This document shows, one piece after another, positions 1-8,131 of a stretch of DNA of 64,000 bases; positions within the stretch are counted from its first letter, which is position 1; every line of letters starts with the position of its first letter. Both the position numbers and the translations under genes were made by a program. Under the pieces are notes generated by a model that was not told the origin of the DNA, did not search any database, and was given only the letters and a program-made list of their open reading frames with translations. The stretch comes from Clavibacter zhangzhiyongii (GTDB taxonomy: Bacteria; Actinomycetota; Actinomycetes; Actinomycetales; Microbacteriaceae), in NCBI RefSeq assembly GCF_014775655.1, contig NZ_CP061274.1, forward strand, positions 310,001 through 374,000, written 5' to 3'.

Positions 1-472
1 CGACGCGGTCGGGCGCCGGGTCCGCGCGGGCCAGCCGCCGGGCGATGTCGGCGGCGGGTTCGCGTCCCCGCTCGCGGAGGCGGGCGGCGCGCACCTCGTC
101 GGACACGGTGATCCGCACCACGACCAGCCGCGCGTAGCGCGCCTGGAGCACGTCGAGCATGCCGCGGGAGACGTTCGCGACCACGGCGATGCCCGCGCGC
201 GACGCGTCGTCGGCGGTCGCGGGGATCCCGTAGCGGAGCCCGTGCGCCTCCCAGGTCACGGCGTAGGCGCCGCGCGCCGCGGCCGAGGCGAACGCCTCCT
301 CGCCGACGGCGTCGAAGTCCTCGCCGGGTCCGGGCGGGCGGGTGATGGCGCGGCGGGGGAAGAACGCGTCCGGGCCTCCGTCCGCGCGGGCGGCGGCGAG
401 GAGGGCGTCCTTGCCGACGCCGCTCGCGCCGACGACGGCGACGAACGGGCCGGGGCCCACGGGCTCCCTCAC
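1..472 (-). CDS. phnN: PhnN, ribose 1,5-bisphosphate phosphokinase (3' end cut by window edge)
   Basis: PhnN phosphorylates ribose 1,5-bisphosphate to PRPP, the last step of the CP-lyase pathway, in the cytosol. About 157 residues are visible (family about 180-190), so the C-terminus lies left of base 1. A P-loop GASGVGKD sits at residues 15-22, followed by a guanylate-kinase-like segment with TRPPGPGEDF near residue 50. I chose a GTG start at 472 because it overlaps the phnM stop as GTGA, the same coupling seen at most junctions of this operon. Guanylate kinase itself is the alternative, but the phn context and the short P-loop loop favour PhnN. Confidence 0.88.
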   Translation of the reverse strand, partial: MREPVGPGPFVAVVGASGVGKDALLAAARADGGPDAFFPRRAITRPPGPGEDFDAVGEEAFASAAARGAYAVTWEAHGLRYGIPATADDASRAGIAVVANVSRGMLDVLQARYARLVVVRITVSDEVRAARLRERGREPAADIARRLARADPAPDRV

Positions 473-1650
473 GAGACGCGCGCCCCGGCGCGGAGCACGG
501 CGCGGACGACGGGCACGGTGCGCCCGCCCGGGTGGCGCTCGCTCGCGGCGATGCCGTGGCGGTGCACGCGCACGAGGTCGGCGCGGGCGCCCACGCGGAT
601 CACGCCGCGGTCGACGAGGCCCACGGCCCGGGCCGGGTTGCCGCTGACGAGCTTCACGCCCGCGGTGAGGGGGAGGATCCCGTCGGCGTCGAGCTGCACG
701 ATCGCCTGCAGCGGGCTCGCGGGGACGTAGTCGGAGGACAGGATGTCGAGCAGCCCGAGCGCGAGCAGCTCGGTGGCCGCGACGTTGCCGGACTGGCTGC
801 CCCCGCGCACGATGTTCGGCGCGCCCATGACGATGAGCTGGCCGTGCGCGCGGGCCGCGCGGGCGGCGACCACGGTGGTCGGGAACTCGGAGATGCGGAC
901 GCCGAGCGCCGCCGACTCCTCGACGTGGGCGACGGTCGCGTCGTCGTGGGCGGCGAGCGCGACCCCGCGGGCGGTCGCGAGCGCGGCGATGGCCGTGCGG
1001 TTGGGCTCCGAGTGCTCCGCGGCGACGGTCCTCAGCTCCTCCATGAGGGCGCCGATCCCGCTCGCCTGCACGCGGCCCTTGCCGACCATGTAGCGCGTGA
1101 ACGCCTCGACGTCCGCGTACTGGCGCTGGCCCGGCGTGTGGTCCATGAGCGACGCGAGGCGGAGCGACGCGATGCCGTCGAACGCCTCGAACTCGGCGAC
1201 CGTGGCGGGCGCCGCGACCTCGCAGCGGAGGTGGATGAAGTGCTCCGCGCGCACGAGCCCCGCGCGTCCCGCGTGCTCGATGGCGTCGGCGAGCGAGCGG
1301 GACAGCGTGGTGGCGTCGTCCCGGCCCTCGAGGGTGCCGATGCGGATCGCGTCGAAGACCGTGGTGACGCCGGCGCCGCTCAGCTGCGCGTCGTGGGCGA
1401 GGACGGCGGGCACCGGATCCCAGCGCGTGCCGGGCCGGGGCTGGGCGTGCGACTCGAGGTGGTCGGTGTGCAGCTCGACGAGGCCGGGGATCAGGGTGTC
1501 GCCGTCGAGGTCGTCGCCGGTGCCGCCGACCTGGCCGGGAGCGCCGGGGGAGACGTCGGCGACGAGGCCGTCGCGGATCAGGACGGATCCGTGCAGCACC
1601 TCGTCGTCCAGGACGATGCGGGCGTTGCGCAGGACGGTCTCGCGGCTCAT
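469..1650 (-). CDS. phnM: PhnM, phosphonate-ribose triphosphate diphosphatase
   Basis: PhnM is an amidohydrolase-fold metalloenzyme that removes pyrophosphate from 5-triphosphoribosyl-1-phosphonate to give the CP-lyase substrate. The predicted protein is 393 residues, close to the family norm. The metal-binding motif ELHTDHLESH is present near residue 60, after the typical N-terminal beta strand region (RNARIVLDDEV), and a conserved HDD follows in the middle (AAHDDATVAHVEE). The ATG at 1650 overlaps the preceding gene's stop (ATGA), and the stop overlaps the phnN GTG start (GTGA), so translation of all three is probably coupled. Confidence 0.95.
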   Translation of the reverse strand: MSRETVLRNARIVLDDEVLHGSVLIRDGLVADVSPGAPGQVGGTGDDLDGDTLIPGLVELHTDHLESHAQPRPGTRWDPVPAVLAHDAQLSGAGVTTVFDAIRIGTLEGRDDATTLSRSLADAIEHAGRAGLVRAEHFIHLRCEVAAPATVAEFEAFDGIASLRLASLMDHTPGQRQYADVEAFTRYMVGKGRVQASGIGALMEELRTVAAEHSEPNRTAIAALATARGVALAAHDDATVAHVEESAALGVRISEFPTTVVAARAARAHGQLIVMGAPNIVRGGSQSGNVAATELLALGLLDILSSDYVPASPLQAIVQLDADGILPLTAGVKLVSGNPARAVGLVDRGVIRVGARADLVRVHRHGIAASERHPGGRTVPVVRAVLRAGARVS

Positions 1651-2516
1651 CGGGTTCCTTCGGGGTCGGGCGCCGGGGCGGCGCCGGGGATGTGCGGGAG
1701 GGGGAGGTCGGGCGAGGTGCCGTCGAGCGCGGCGCCGGGGATGTGCGGGAGGGGGAGGGCGGGCGAGGTGCCGTCGAGCGCGGCGCCGGGGGCGTGCGGG
1801 GTGGGGAGGTCGCGGAGCGGGTGGACCGCGTGCAGGCGGAACGGGGATCCGGGCGCGTCCTCGATCAGGACCGCGAGCGCGTCGACGGCGAGGGGCCGGT
1901 CGGTGCAGCCGGCGAACCAGGCGGCGAGGGCGGCCTCGGCGCGGGGGCGCTCGGCGGCGGGGATCCGGTCGGTGAGGGTCAGGTGGAAGCGGAACCCGTC
2001 GAGGACGTGCGGGTAGCCCCACGCCGCGAGCAGCTCGCGCTGCCGCGGGGTGAGGGACGCGGGATCCCGGCGGGCCGTCTCCGCGTCCGTCGGGGGAGCG
2101 CGGAACACGTCGAGGCGGGTCACGACGTCCTCCGCGAGCGCGTGCAGCTCGGGCGCGTGCCGGGTCGGGACGAGCGCCAGGAAGTCGCCGAGCGGGGTGA
2201 CCCGGAGGCCGGGGACCGTGATCCGCTCCCGCTCGGCCGCGAAGCGCGCCACCGCGGCGTCGAGCTCGTCGAGGTCGCGTCCGTCCGCGAGGCGGAAGGG
2301 CGGCTTGAGCGTGCCGTGGAAGCCGTAGCGGCGGGCATCGACCGTGAGGGCGTCGACCTCGGCGCGGGTCCAGCCGGCGGGGGCCTCGGGGGCCGGGGCC
2401 GCGGATCCGCCGACGACGGACCGGCCGAGCCACGCCTCGGCGCGCTCGCGCAGGAGGATCCCGGCGGCGTCGTCCGAGCCGATCCCGGGGACCGCGTAGA
2501 CCGCGACCCGGGTCAT
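1647..2516 (-). CDS. DUF1045 2H-phosphoesterase-like phosphonate metabolism protein
   Basis: This 289-residue protein has the two His-x-Thr/Ser-type motifs of the 2H phosphoesterase superfamily: HGTL near residue 62 and HLTL near residue 170. DUF1045 members are found in many phn operons. E. coli instead uses the metallo-beta-lactamase PhnP to open the cyclic ribose phosphate made by PhnJ, and no phnP is visible here, so this protein may fill that role (inference). The last ~45 residues are an in-frame 17-residue tandem repeat rich in Pro, Gly and Ala (HIPGAALDGTSP type) that probably lies outside the folded domain. Start and stop both overlap neighbours by 4 bases. Confidence 0.85.
   Translation of the reverse strand: MTRVAVYAVPGIGSDDAAGILLRERAEAWLGRSVVGGSAAPAPEAPAGWTRAEVDALTVDARRYGFHGTLKPPFRLADGRDLDELDAAVARFAAERERITVPGLRVTPLGDFLALVPTRHAPELHALAEDVVTRLDVFRAPPTDAETARRDPASLTPRQRELLAAWGYPHVLDGFRFHLTLTDRIPAAERPRAEAALAAWFAGCTDRPLAVDALAVLIEDAPGSPFRLHAVHPLRDLPTPHAPGAALDGTSPALPLPHIPGAALDGTSPDLPLPHIPGAAPAPDPEGTR
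1681..1812 (-). repeat. 51-bp in-frame tandem repeat, about 2.6 copies
   Basis: Units begin at 1681, 1732 and 1783. The first two are nearly identical over 51 bp; the third matches for about 30 bp and then diverges. Because 51 is a multiple of three, gain or loss of units changes the DUF1045 protein tail by 17 residues without a frameshift. Confidence 0.95.
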
Positions 2517-3277
2517 CGCCCGACCCCGGCGAGCGCCGGCACGAAGGCCTCGACGTCCACCGTGCGGTCCGCGACCGCGGCGCGCACCTCCGCGTCGTGG
2601 AAGATCCCGAGCATGCCGACGCCCGCGGTGCGCTTCTCCGCGATCAGCTCGACGACCACGTCGCGGTTGCGCGCGTCGAGGGAGGCGGTCGGCTCGTCGA
2701 GGAGGAGCAGCGGCAGCTCCGGCAGGAACCCGCGCGCCACGTTCACGCGCTGCTGCTCGCCGCCGGAGAAGGTGGCGGGCGGCAGCGACCACAGCCGCTC
2801 GGGGATGGAGAGGCGCGTGAGCATGCGCGCGGCCCGGTCGCGGGCCTCCTCCGCGTCGACGCCGCGCTCCACGAGCGGCTCGGCCACCACGTCGAGCGTG
2901 CCGACGCGCGGGACGCAGCGGAGGAACTGGCTCACGTAGCCGACGGCGTGGAGCCGGGCGGCGAGGACCGCGCGGGGCTGCGCGGTGACGATGTCCACGT
3001 CGCCGCCCGGGGCGTGCACGACGATGCGCCCGCGGTCGGCCTGGTAGTTGCCGTACACGAGCTTCAGCACCGTGCTCTTGCCGGCCCCGGAGGCGCCGCC
3101 GAGCACGACGCGCTCGCCGCGGCCCACGGTGAAGGAGAGGCCGTCGAGCACGGCCAGTCGCTGGCCGCCCTGCAGGTGCATGATGAAGGTCTTGGCGACC
3201 CGGTCGACGGTGAGGACCGGGGCGGATGCGGATGCGGTCGTGGTCCCGAGCGGGGTTCCGGTCATGGGGCGGATCAT
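2513..3277 (-). CDS. phnL: PhnL, CP-lyase complex ABC-type ATPase
   Basis: PhnL is an ABC-family ATPase that works with PhnG/H/I in attaching the phosphonate to ATP-derived ribose triphosphate; it is not a transporter subunit. The 254-residue protein has Walker A GGASGAGKST near residue 60, signature FSGGEQQRVN, and Walker B LLLLDEPTASLD, with the PhnL-type QFLRCVPRVG segment in between. The ATG at 3277 overlaps the phnK stop (ATGA); an in-frame ATG four codons later (3265) is the alternative start. It ends in an ATGA overlap with the DUF1045 gene. Confidence 0.94.
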   Translation of the reverse strand: MIRPMTGTPLGTTTASASAPVLTVDRVAKTFIMHLQGGQRLAVLDGLSFTVGRGERVVLGGASGAGKSTVLKLVYGNYQADRGRIVVHAPGGDVDIVTAQPRAVLAARLHAVGYVSQFLRCVPRVGTLDVVAEPLVERGVDAEEARDRAARMLTRLSIPERLWSLPPATFSGGEQQRVNVARGFLPELPLLLLDEPTASLDARNRDVVVELIAEKRTAGVGMLGIFHDAEVRAAVADRTVDVEAFVPALAGVGR

Positions 3278-4053
3278 CCTTGCAGGATCGAGGAGACGAG
3301 CAGCTGGGTGTAGGCGGCCTGCGGGTCGTCGAGGACCCGGTCGGTGAGGCCCGACTCGATGACGCGGCCGTCCTTCATCACGAGCGTGCGGTGCGAGATG
3401 AGGCGGGCGACGGCGAGGTCGTGGGTGACGATGACGACGGCGAGGCCGAGCTCCGCGACGAGGCCGCGGATCAGGTCGAGCAGGCGCGCCTGCACGGAGA
3501 CGTCGAGGCCGCTCGTCGGCTCGTCCATGAAGACGAGCCGGGGCGAGACGACGAGGTTCCGGGCGATCTGCAGGCGCTGGCGCATGCCGCCGGAGAACGT
3601 GGTCGGGTGGTCGTCGATGCGGTCGACGGGGATCTCGACGTGCCGCAGCCACTCGGCCGCCGTCTCGCGGATCCGCCCGTAGTGCCGCCACCCGTTCGTC
3701 ATGAGCGGCTCGCCGACGTTGCCGCCCGCGCTCACGTGCATGCGCAGGCCGTCGGCCGGATCCTGGTGCACGAAGCCCCACTCGCTCCGCCACAGCCTGC
3801 GCACGGAGCTCTCGGACATGTCCGCGAGCTCCACGGTCTCGCCGTCGGCCAGCCGGTAGCGGATGCTGCCCTCGCTGAGCGCCAGCCGCTGGGACAGGGT
3901 GCCGAGCAGGGTCGACTTGCCGGATCCCGACTCGCCCACGACCGCGAGCACCTCGCCCGGGTGCAGGTCGAAGTCGACGTCGCGGCAGCCGTAGCGGTCG
4001 CCGTAGCGGTGGGCGGCCCCGCGGACCTCGAGCAGCGGTCGGTCGTCGCTCAT
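3274..4053 (-). CDS. phnK: PhnK, CP-lyase complex ABC-type ATPase
   Basis: PhnK is the ABC ATPase that docks on the PhnG2H2I2J2 core and is needed for C-P bond cleavage in vivo. The 259-residue protein has Walker A GESGSGKST near residue 40, signature FSGGMRQRLQ, Walker B LVFMDEPTSGLD and the H-loop VTHD. It resembles the oligopeptide-transporter ATPases, as PhnK does in general. Start and stop overlap phnJ and phnL by four bases each. Confidence 0.95.
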   Translation of the reverse strand: MSDDRPLLEVRGAAHRYGDRYGCRDVDFDLHPGEVLAVVGESGSGKSTLLGTLSQRLALSEGSIRYRLADGETVELADMSESSVRRLWRSEWGFVHQDPADGLRMHVSAGGNVGEPLMTNGWRHYGRIRETAAEWLRHVEIPVDRIDDHPTTFSGGMRQRLQIARNLVVSPRLVFMDEPTSGLDVSVQARLLDLIRGLVAELGLAVVIVTHDLAVARLISHRTLVMKDGRVIESGLTDRVLDDPQAAYTQLLVSSILQG

Positions 4054-4928
4054 GCGCGCGCCTCCTCGTCCTGGGTGGGGGCGGCGTCGGCGGCGGCCGC
4101 CGTGCGCTCGCAGTGGTCGGTGTCGGAGCAGACGAACATGGACGCGCCCCGGTCGTCGGTGATGACCTCGTCGAGGTACACGCCCGTGGATCCGCAGATG
4201 GCGCACGGGTCCTCGAAGGACTGCGGCTCGAACGGGTGGTCCTCGAAGCCGAGGCTCTCCACGCGCGTGAACGGCGGCACGGCGTAGATGCGCTTCTCGC
4301 GGCCGGCGCCGAACAGCTGGAGCGCGGGGCTCATGTGCATCTTCGGGTTGTCGAAGGACGGGATCGGCGACGGCGCCATGAGGTAGCGGTCGGCCACCAT
4401 CACGGGGTAGTCGTACGTCTTGGCGACGTGCCCGAAGCGCGCGATGTCCTCGTAGAGCTTCACGTACATGAGGCCGTACTCCTCGAGCGCGTGCAGGCGG
4501 CGGGTCTCCGTCTCGCGGGGCTCGAGGAAGCGCAGCGGCTCCGGCATGGGCACCTGGTAGACGATGACCTGCCCGTCGGCGAGCGGCGTCTCGGGGATCC
4601 GGTGGCGGGTCTGGATCACGGTCGCCTCGTCGGTGCGCGTCGTGGTGGACACCCCGGCGACGGACGCGAAGAACTGGCGGATGGAGACGGCGTTCGTGGT
4701 GTCGTCGGCGCCCTGGTCGATGACCTTGAGCACGTCGTCCTCGCCGACGACCGCGGCCGTGACCTGCACGCCGCCCGTGCCCCAGCCGCGCGGCATGGGC
4801 ACCTCGCGGCTGGCGAACGGCACCTGGAACCCGGGGATCGCGACGGCCTTGAGGAGCGCGCGGCGGATCATGCGCTTGGTCTGCTCGTCGAGGTAGCCGA
4901 GGTTGTAGCCGATGAGGGAGGTGCTCAT
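4050..4928 (-). CDS. phnJ: PhnJ, alpha-D-ribose 1-methylphosphonate 5-phosphate C-P lyase
   Basis: PhnJ is the radical-SAM enzyme that breaks the C-P bond, releasing the alkane and ribose 1,2-cyclic phosphate 5-phosphate. The predicted protein is 292 residues. Its iron-sulfur and catalytic cysteines are all present, at C242, C245, C267 and C273, with the same spacing as in the characterised E. coli enzyme (three cluster ligands plus the thiyl-radical cysteine). The C-terminal extension after C273 is short and Ala/Asp/Glu-rich. ATGA overlaps join it to phnI and phnK. Confidence 0.97.
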   Translation of the reverse strand: MSTSLIGYNLGYLDEQTKRMIRRALLKAVAIPGFQVPFASREVPMPRGWGTGGVQVTAAVVGEDDVLKVIDQGADDTTNAVSIRQFFASVAGVSTTTRTDEATVIQTRHRIPETPLADGQVIVYQVPMPEPLRFLEPRETETRRLHALEEYGLMYVKLYEDIARFGHVAKTYDYPVMVADRYLMAPSPIPSFDNPKMHMSPALQLFGAGREKRIYAVPPFTRVESLGFEDHPFEPQSFEDPCAICGSTGVYLDEVITDDRGASMFVCSDTDHCERTAAAADAAPTQDEEARA

Positions 4929-6094
4929 GCGCGGGCCCCCGCTCCGGCCGGGACGGCGGCGGGCGCGGGCGCGCTCGCCGTCACGTCCGCGTCGTCGTCC
5001 GGCGTCGCGTCGGATGCGCCCTCCGGCGTCGCGTGCCGCTCCCGGAACTCCCGCGCGAGCCGCCGCACGAGCACGAGCTCGGCCTGGAAGTCGACGTAGT
5101 GCGGCAGCTTGAGGTGCTCGACGAAGCCGGTCGCCTGCACGTTGTCGGAGTGGCTGATGACGAACTCCTCGTCCTGCGCGGGGGCGGTCACGCGCTCGTC
5201 GAACTCGGCGGCCCGGAGCGCGCGGTCGACGAGCGCCATCGACATGGCCTTCCGCTCGCTCCGCCCGAAGGCGAGGCCGTAGCCGCGCGTGAACTGGGCG
5301 GGCCGGTCGGCGCTGCCCGTGAACTGGTTGACCATCTGGCACTCGGTGACCTCGATCCGCCCGAGCGGCACCGCGAAGCCGAGCTCCGGGGCGTCGAGCT
5401 CCACCTCGACCTCGCCCACGCGGATCTCGCCCGCGAAGGGGTGGGTCGTGCCGAACCCGCGTTGGGTCGAGTAGCCGAGGCCGAGGAGGAAGCCCTCGTC
5501 GCCGCGGGCGAGGGCCTGCAGGCGCTCCGGCCGCGTCATGGGGAAGACGGTGGGCTCGCGCGTGATGTCCGCGGGCTCCTCGTCGTCCTGGCCGGGGTGG
5601 GAGTCGGGCTCGATGAGCGCGCTCGCGCCGAGGAGGTCGGCGACGCGCGGCATCGTGGCGCCCGCGTCGGCCTCGCGCGTCGTGACCGGGGCGGCCTCGG
5701 CGTCGGAGAACAGGCGGTGCGTGTAGTCGAAGGTCGCGCCGAGCTGCTGGCCGCCGGGCAGGTCCTTGAAGGTCGCGGAGACGCGGCGCTGGGGCGGGAG
5801 CTGGGCGGTGTCCACCGGCAGCGTGTACCCGAAGCGCGGCAGCGTGGTGCGGTACGAGCGCAGCAGCGTGACGGCCTCGAGCACGTCGCCCTGCGCCTGG
5901 AGGAGGGCGCGCGCGGCGAGCTCGGGGTCGTGCAGCGAGCCCTCGGTCATCACGCGGGAGACGAGGACGCCGAGCTGGCCGGCGACCTGCCCGGCCTCGA
6001 GCGGCGTCGATCCGGGGGCGCCCCGGCCCTCCGCGGCGAGCAGGGCGTGCGCGGCGGCGATCGCCCGCTCCCCGCCCTTGACGGCGACGTACAT
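4925..6094 (-). CDS. phnI: PhnI, CP-lyase core subunit
   Basis: PhnI is the nucleosidase subunit of the CP-lyase core; with PhnG, H and L it makes 5-triphosphoribosyl-1-phosphonate from ATP and phosphonate. At 389 residues it is slightly long because of a low-complexity Ala/Pro/Asp tail of about 35 residues. Family landmarks include the N-terminal MYVAVKGGERAI, YSTQRGFGTTHPF near residue 215 and HSDNVQATGFVEHLKLPHY near residue 330. Its ATG lies one base after the phnH stop (TGA-C-ATG), and its stop overlaps the phnJ start. Confidence 0.96.
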   Translation of the reverse strand: MYVAVKGGERAIAAAHALLAAEGRGAPGSTPLEAGQVAGQLGVLVSRVMTEGSLHDPELAARALLQAQGDVLEAVTLLRSYRTTLPRFGYTLPVDTAQLPPQRRVSATFKDLPGGQQLGATFDYTHRLFSDAEAAPVTTREADAGATMPRVADLLGASALIEPDSHPGQDDEEPADITREPTVFPMTRPERLQALARGDEGFLLGLGYSTQRGFGTTHPFAGEIRVGEVEVELDAPELGFAVPLGRIEVTECQMVNQFTGSADRPAQFTRGYGLAFGRSERKAMSMALVDRALRAAEFDERVTAPAQDEEFVISHSDNVQATGFVEHLKLPHYVDFQAELVLVRRLAREFRERHATPEGASDATPDDDADVTASAPAPAAVPAGAGARA

Positions 6095-6095
6095 G

Positions 6096-6728
6096 TCAGG
6101 CCTCCGATCGGGGGTCGGCCGCCGTGAGGCGGGTGGTGCGGGGGAGGGCGGCGACGGATCCGGCGTCGACGAGCAGCAGGTCGACGCCGCGCGGGAAGCG
6201 CTCGCCGTTGGTCCGCCAGGCGTCGAGGAGGGCGTCGTCGGCCCAGGGGGCGTCGGCGTCGGCGTGGCCGTCGATGCCGGGGCCCTCGGCGCGGATCCGG
6301 CGGGGGCCGGCCGCGTCGCGCACGTCGAGGAGGACGGTCGCCGAGCGGTGCGGCTCCTCGTCGGTGCCCGCGGCGAGGGTCGCGAGCGGGGGCAGCGACG
6401 ACGCGTCGGCGAGCACGAAGTCCGCGTCGGCCGCGTCGCCGACGAGGCGCACGCCGGTGTGGAAGGTGAGCCAGGCGGCGACCTCGGCGTCGGCGGCGCG
6501 ACGCGGATCCAGCCAGAGCGCGGACTCCTCGTCGAGCACGGTGAGGGCGACGGCCCCGAGCCCCGCGCCGAGCCCGGCGGGCGCCTCGGCCGGGCCGACG
6601 AGCGGGTGGACGCGCGTCGGGTGCGCGAGCGCGTCGAGGAGGGCGCGGAACGCGGCCTGGGCGCCGCGGGTCGCGTCGGGGAAGCCGGGGGCGGGAATGC
6701 CGGGGGCGCGCCCGGTCGCGGCGGTCAC
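6096..6728 (-). CDS. phnH: PhnH, CP-lyase core subunit
   Basis: PhnH is a small PLP-transferase-like-fold subunit of the CP-lyase core without PLP. The predicted 210-residue protein begins with a GTG that overlaps the phnG stop as GTGA; a family-typical N-terminus (PGFPDATRGAQAAFRALLDA) follows from about residue 14. FPRGVDLLLVD near the C-terminus is another recognisable stretch. The next gene, phnI, starts one base after its stop. Confidence 0.93.
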   Translation of the reverse strand: MTAATGRAPGIPAPGFPDATRGAQAAFRALLDALAHPTRVHPLVGPAEAPAGLGAGLGAVALTVLDEESALWLDPRRAADAEVAAWLTFHTGVRLVGDAADADFVLADASSLPPLATLAAGTDEEPHRSATVLLDVRDAAGPRRIRAEGPGIDGHADADAPWADDALLDAWRTNGERFPRGVDLLLVDAGSVAALPRTTRLTAADPRSEA

Positions 6729-7216
6729 GCGTGCTCCCGGGCGACGGTGAAGAAGTCGACCAGGGTGCTGCGGGCCTCGGCGGCGCGGACGTCGTCCGCC
6801 TCCGCCCGGGCGCGCTCGAGCGGCGCGATCACCTCCGCGAGCACGCGGTCGTGCAGGCCGGCGTCGAGGAGCATCCCGTCGAACAGGGCCGCGAGGCGGG
6901 CGTGCTCGAGGTCGGATCCGAGGACGTACGAGCTGCCGAGCGCGTCCGCCGACATGGCGGGCCCGTGCAGGCGGAGGGTGGCGCGCGTGACGGTCGCCTC
7001 GCCGAGGTTGAAGCGCGCGCCGCCGGCGTCCACGCGGCCGCGGACCATGACGAGTCCGGCCTCGGGTCCGCGGATGTGCTGCACGTCGGGCTTGGGCTCC
7101 CACGCCGTCCAGGCGGCGTCGAGCGCGCCCGCGTCGGCGGCCGAGAGGACGCGCATCCAGCGCTGCCGGGCGGCGACGTCCTCCCGTCCGGTCGTGCTCG
7201 TCGTGGTCGGTGCCAT
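6725..7216 (-). CDS. phnG: PhnG, CP-lyase core subunit
   Basis: PhnG is the small CP-lyase core subunit and here the first gene of the operon. The protein is 163 residues, with family-typical RQRWMRVL near residue 17 and a GxARFNLGEATVTRA segment near residue 65. The ATG at 7216 has a good ribosome site (GGAGGG, 9 bases upstream). The upstream inverted repeat at 7231-7258 probably binds the divergent GntR regulator. Confidence 0.94.
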   Translation of the reverse strand: MAPTTTSTTGREDVAARQRWMRVLSAADAGALDAAWTAWEPKPDVQHIRGPEAGLVMVRGRVDAGGARFNLGEATVTRATLRLHGPAMSADALGSSYVLGSDLEHARLAALFDGMLLDAGLHDRVLAEVIAPLERARAEADDVRAAEARSTLVDFFTVAREHA

Positions 7217-7230
7217 CGCCGCGATCCCTC

Positions 7231-7258
7231 CAAGTTGTCTGCTGATCTAGATAACTTG
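7231..7258. promoter_or_regulatory. Inverted repeat, probable PhnF operator for the phn operon
   Basis: Arms CAAGTTGTCT (7231-7240) and AGATAACTTG (7249-7258) match 9 of 10 as inverted repeats around an 8-base spacer; the right arm also contains the 8-base palindrome ATCTAGAT (7245-7252). It lies 15 bases upstream of phnG, where a bound repressor would block transcription. HutC-type GntR proteins bind such AT-rich dyads; assignment to PhnF is by position. Confidence 0.75.
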
Positions 7259-7366
7259 ACCCTATCGGGGCAGGCGGCGGCAGGCCATGCCGGCGCGCGA
7301 CGGGACGGTCGCGGGGAGGTGAACAGGTCGCGAACGCGGGCCCGAGGCGCCGCCGACGCGGCCCGA

Positions 7367-7372
7367 TAGCAT
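7367..7372 (+). promoter_or_regulatory. -10 element TAGCAT of phnF
   Basis: TAGCAT ends 9 bases before the ATG at 7382, so the phnF transcript is probably leaderless. No Shine-Dalgarno sequence is visible in front of this ATG. Confidence 0.55.
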
Positions 7373-7381
7373 CGTGTGGAC

Positions 7382-8131
7382 ATGGCGACGCAGAGCAGAT
7401 CGACGAGCGGGTACTCCGCCTGGCGGCTCATCGCGGAGGAGCTGCGCGCCGAGATCCTGCAGGGCACCGTGCCGGCCGGCGCGAAGCTGCCGTCGGAGAG
7501 CGAGCTCGCCGACCGCTTCGAGGTGCACCGCCACACCGTGCGGCAGGCCGTCGCGGCGCTCGCCGGGGACGGCCTCGTCGTCTCCCGGCGCGGCAGCGGC
7601 ACGTTCGTCACCGCGCACGACGTGATCGTCCACCGCATCGGCCTGCGCACCCGGCTCACCGACAGCCTCGGCGGACGCGGGGCCGCGTCCACGGGGGAGC
7701 TGCTGGAGTGGGCCGTCGAGGATCCGCCCGCCGAGGTGGCCGAGCGCCTCGCCCTCGCCGGCCGCCCCGCCCTCCGCCTCGAGACGCTGCGCCTGGTCGA
7801 CGGCCGCCCGGTCGTCCGCGGCACGTCCTGGCTCGTCGACGAGCTCGTGCCCGGGATCGTCGAGCGCTACGGCCCCGACGGATCCATGACCACGGCCCTC
7901 CGCGCGGTCGGCGTCGACGACTACCTGCGCGCCACGACCACCGTCACCGGCCGGCTCGCGACCGCCGCCGAGTCGGCGGAGCTGCAGCTGCCGTCCGGCG
8001 CGGTCGTGCTCGTGGTCCGGGCGCTCAACACGCTGCCCGACGGCACGCCGCTTCTCCTCAACGTGACCCGCTTCGCGGCCGACCGCGTCGAGCTCGACGT
8101 GGAGCACAGCAGGGCGTCAGCGGAGGGCTGA
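7382..8131 (+). CDS. phnF: GntR-family (HutC/UTRA) regulator of the phn operon
   Basis: The 249-residue protein has an N-terminal winged helix of the GntR type (residues about 10-75, LPSESELADRFEVHRHTVR then GSGTFV) and a C-terminal UTRA effector domain (about 90-240). It lies divergent to phnG and matches the position of phnF in other CP-lyase loci, so it probably represses phn when phosphonate or phosphate signals are absent (inference). I prefer ATG 7382, placed just after a TAGCAT -10 box; an in-frame GTG at 7376 is two codons upstream. Its 3' end overlaps the convergent arsR-like gene by 15 bases. Confidence 0.88.
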   Translation: MATQSRSTSGYSAWRLIAEELRAEILQGTVPAGAKLPSESELADRFEVHRHTVRQAVAALAGDGLVVSRRGSGTFVTAHDVIVHRIGLRTRLTDSLGGRGAASTGELLEWAVEDPPAEVAERLALAGRPALRLETLRLVDGRPVVRGTSWLVDELVPGIVERYGPDGSMTTALRAVGVDDYLRATTTVTGRLATAAESAELQLPSGAVVLVVRALNTLPDGTPLLLNVTRFAADRVELDVEHSRASAEG

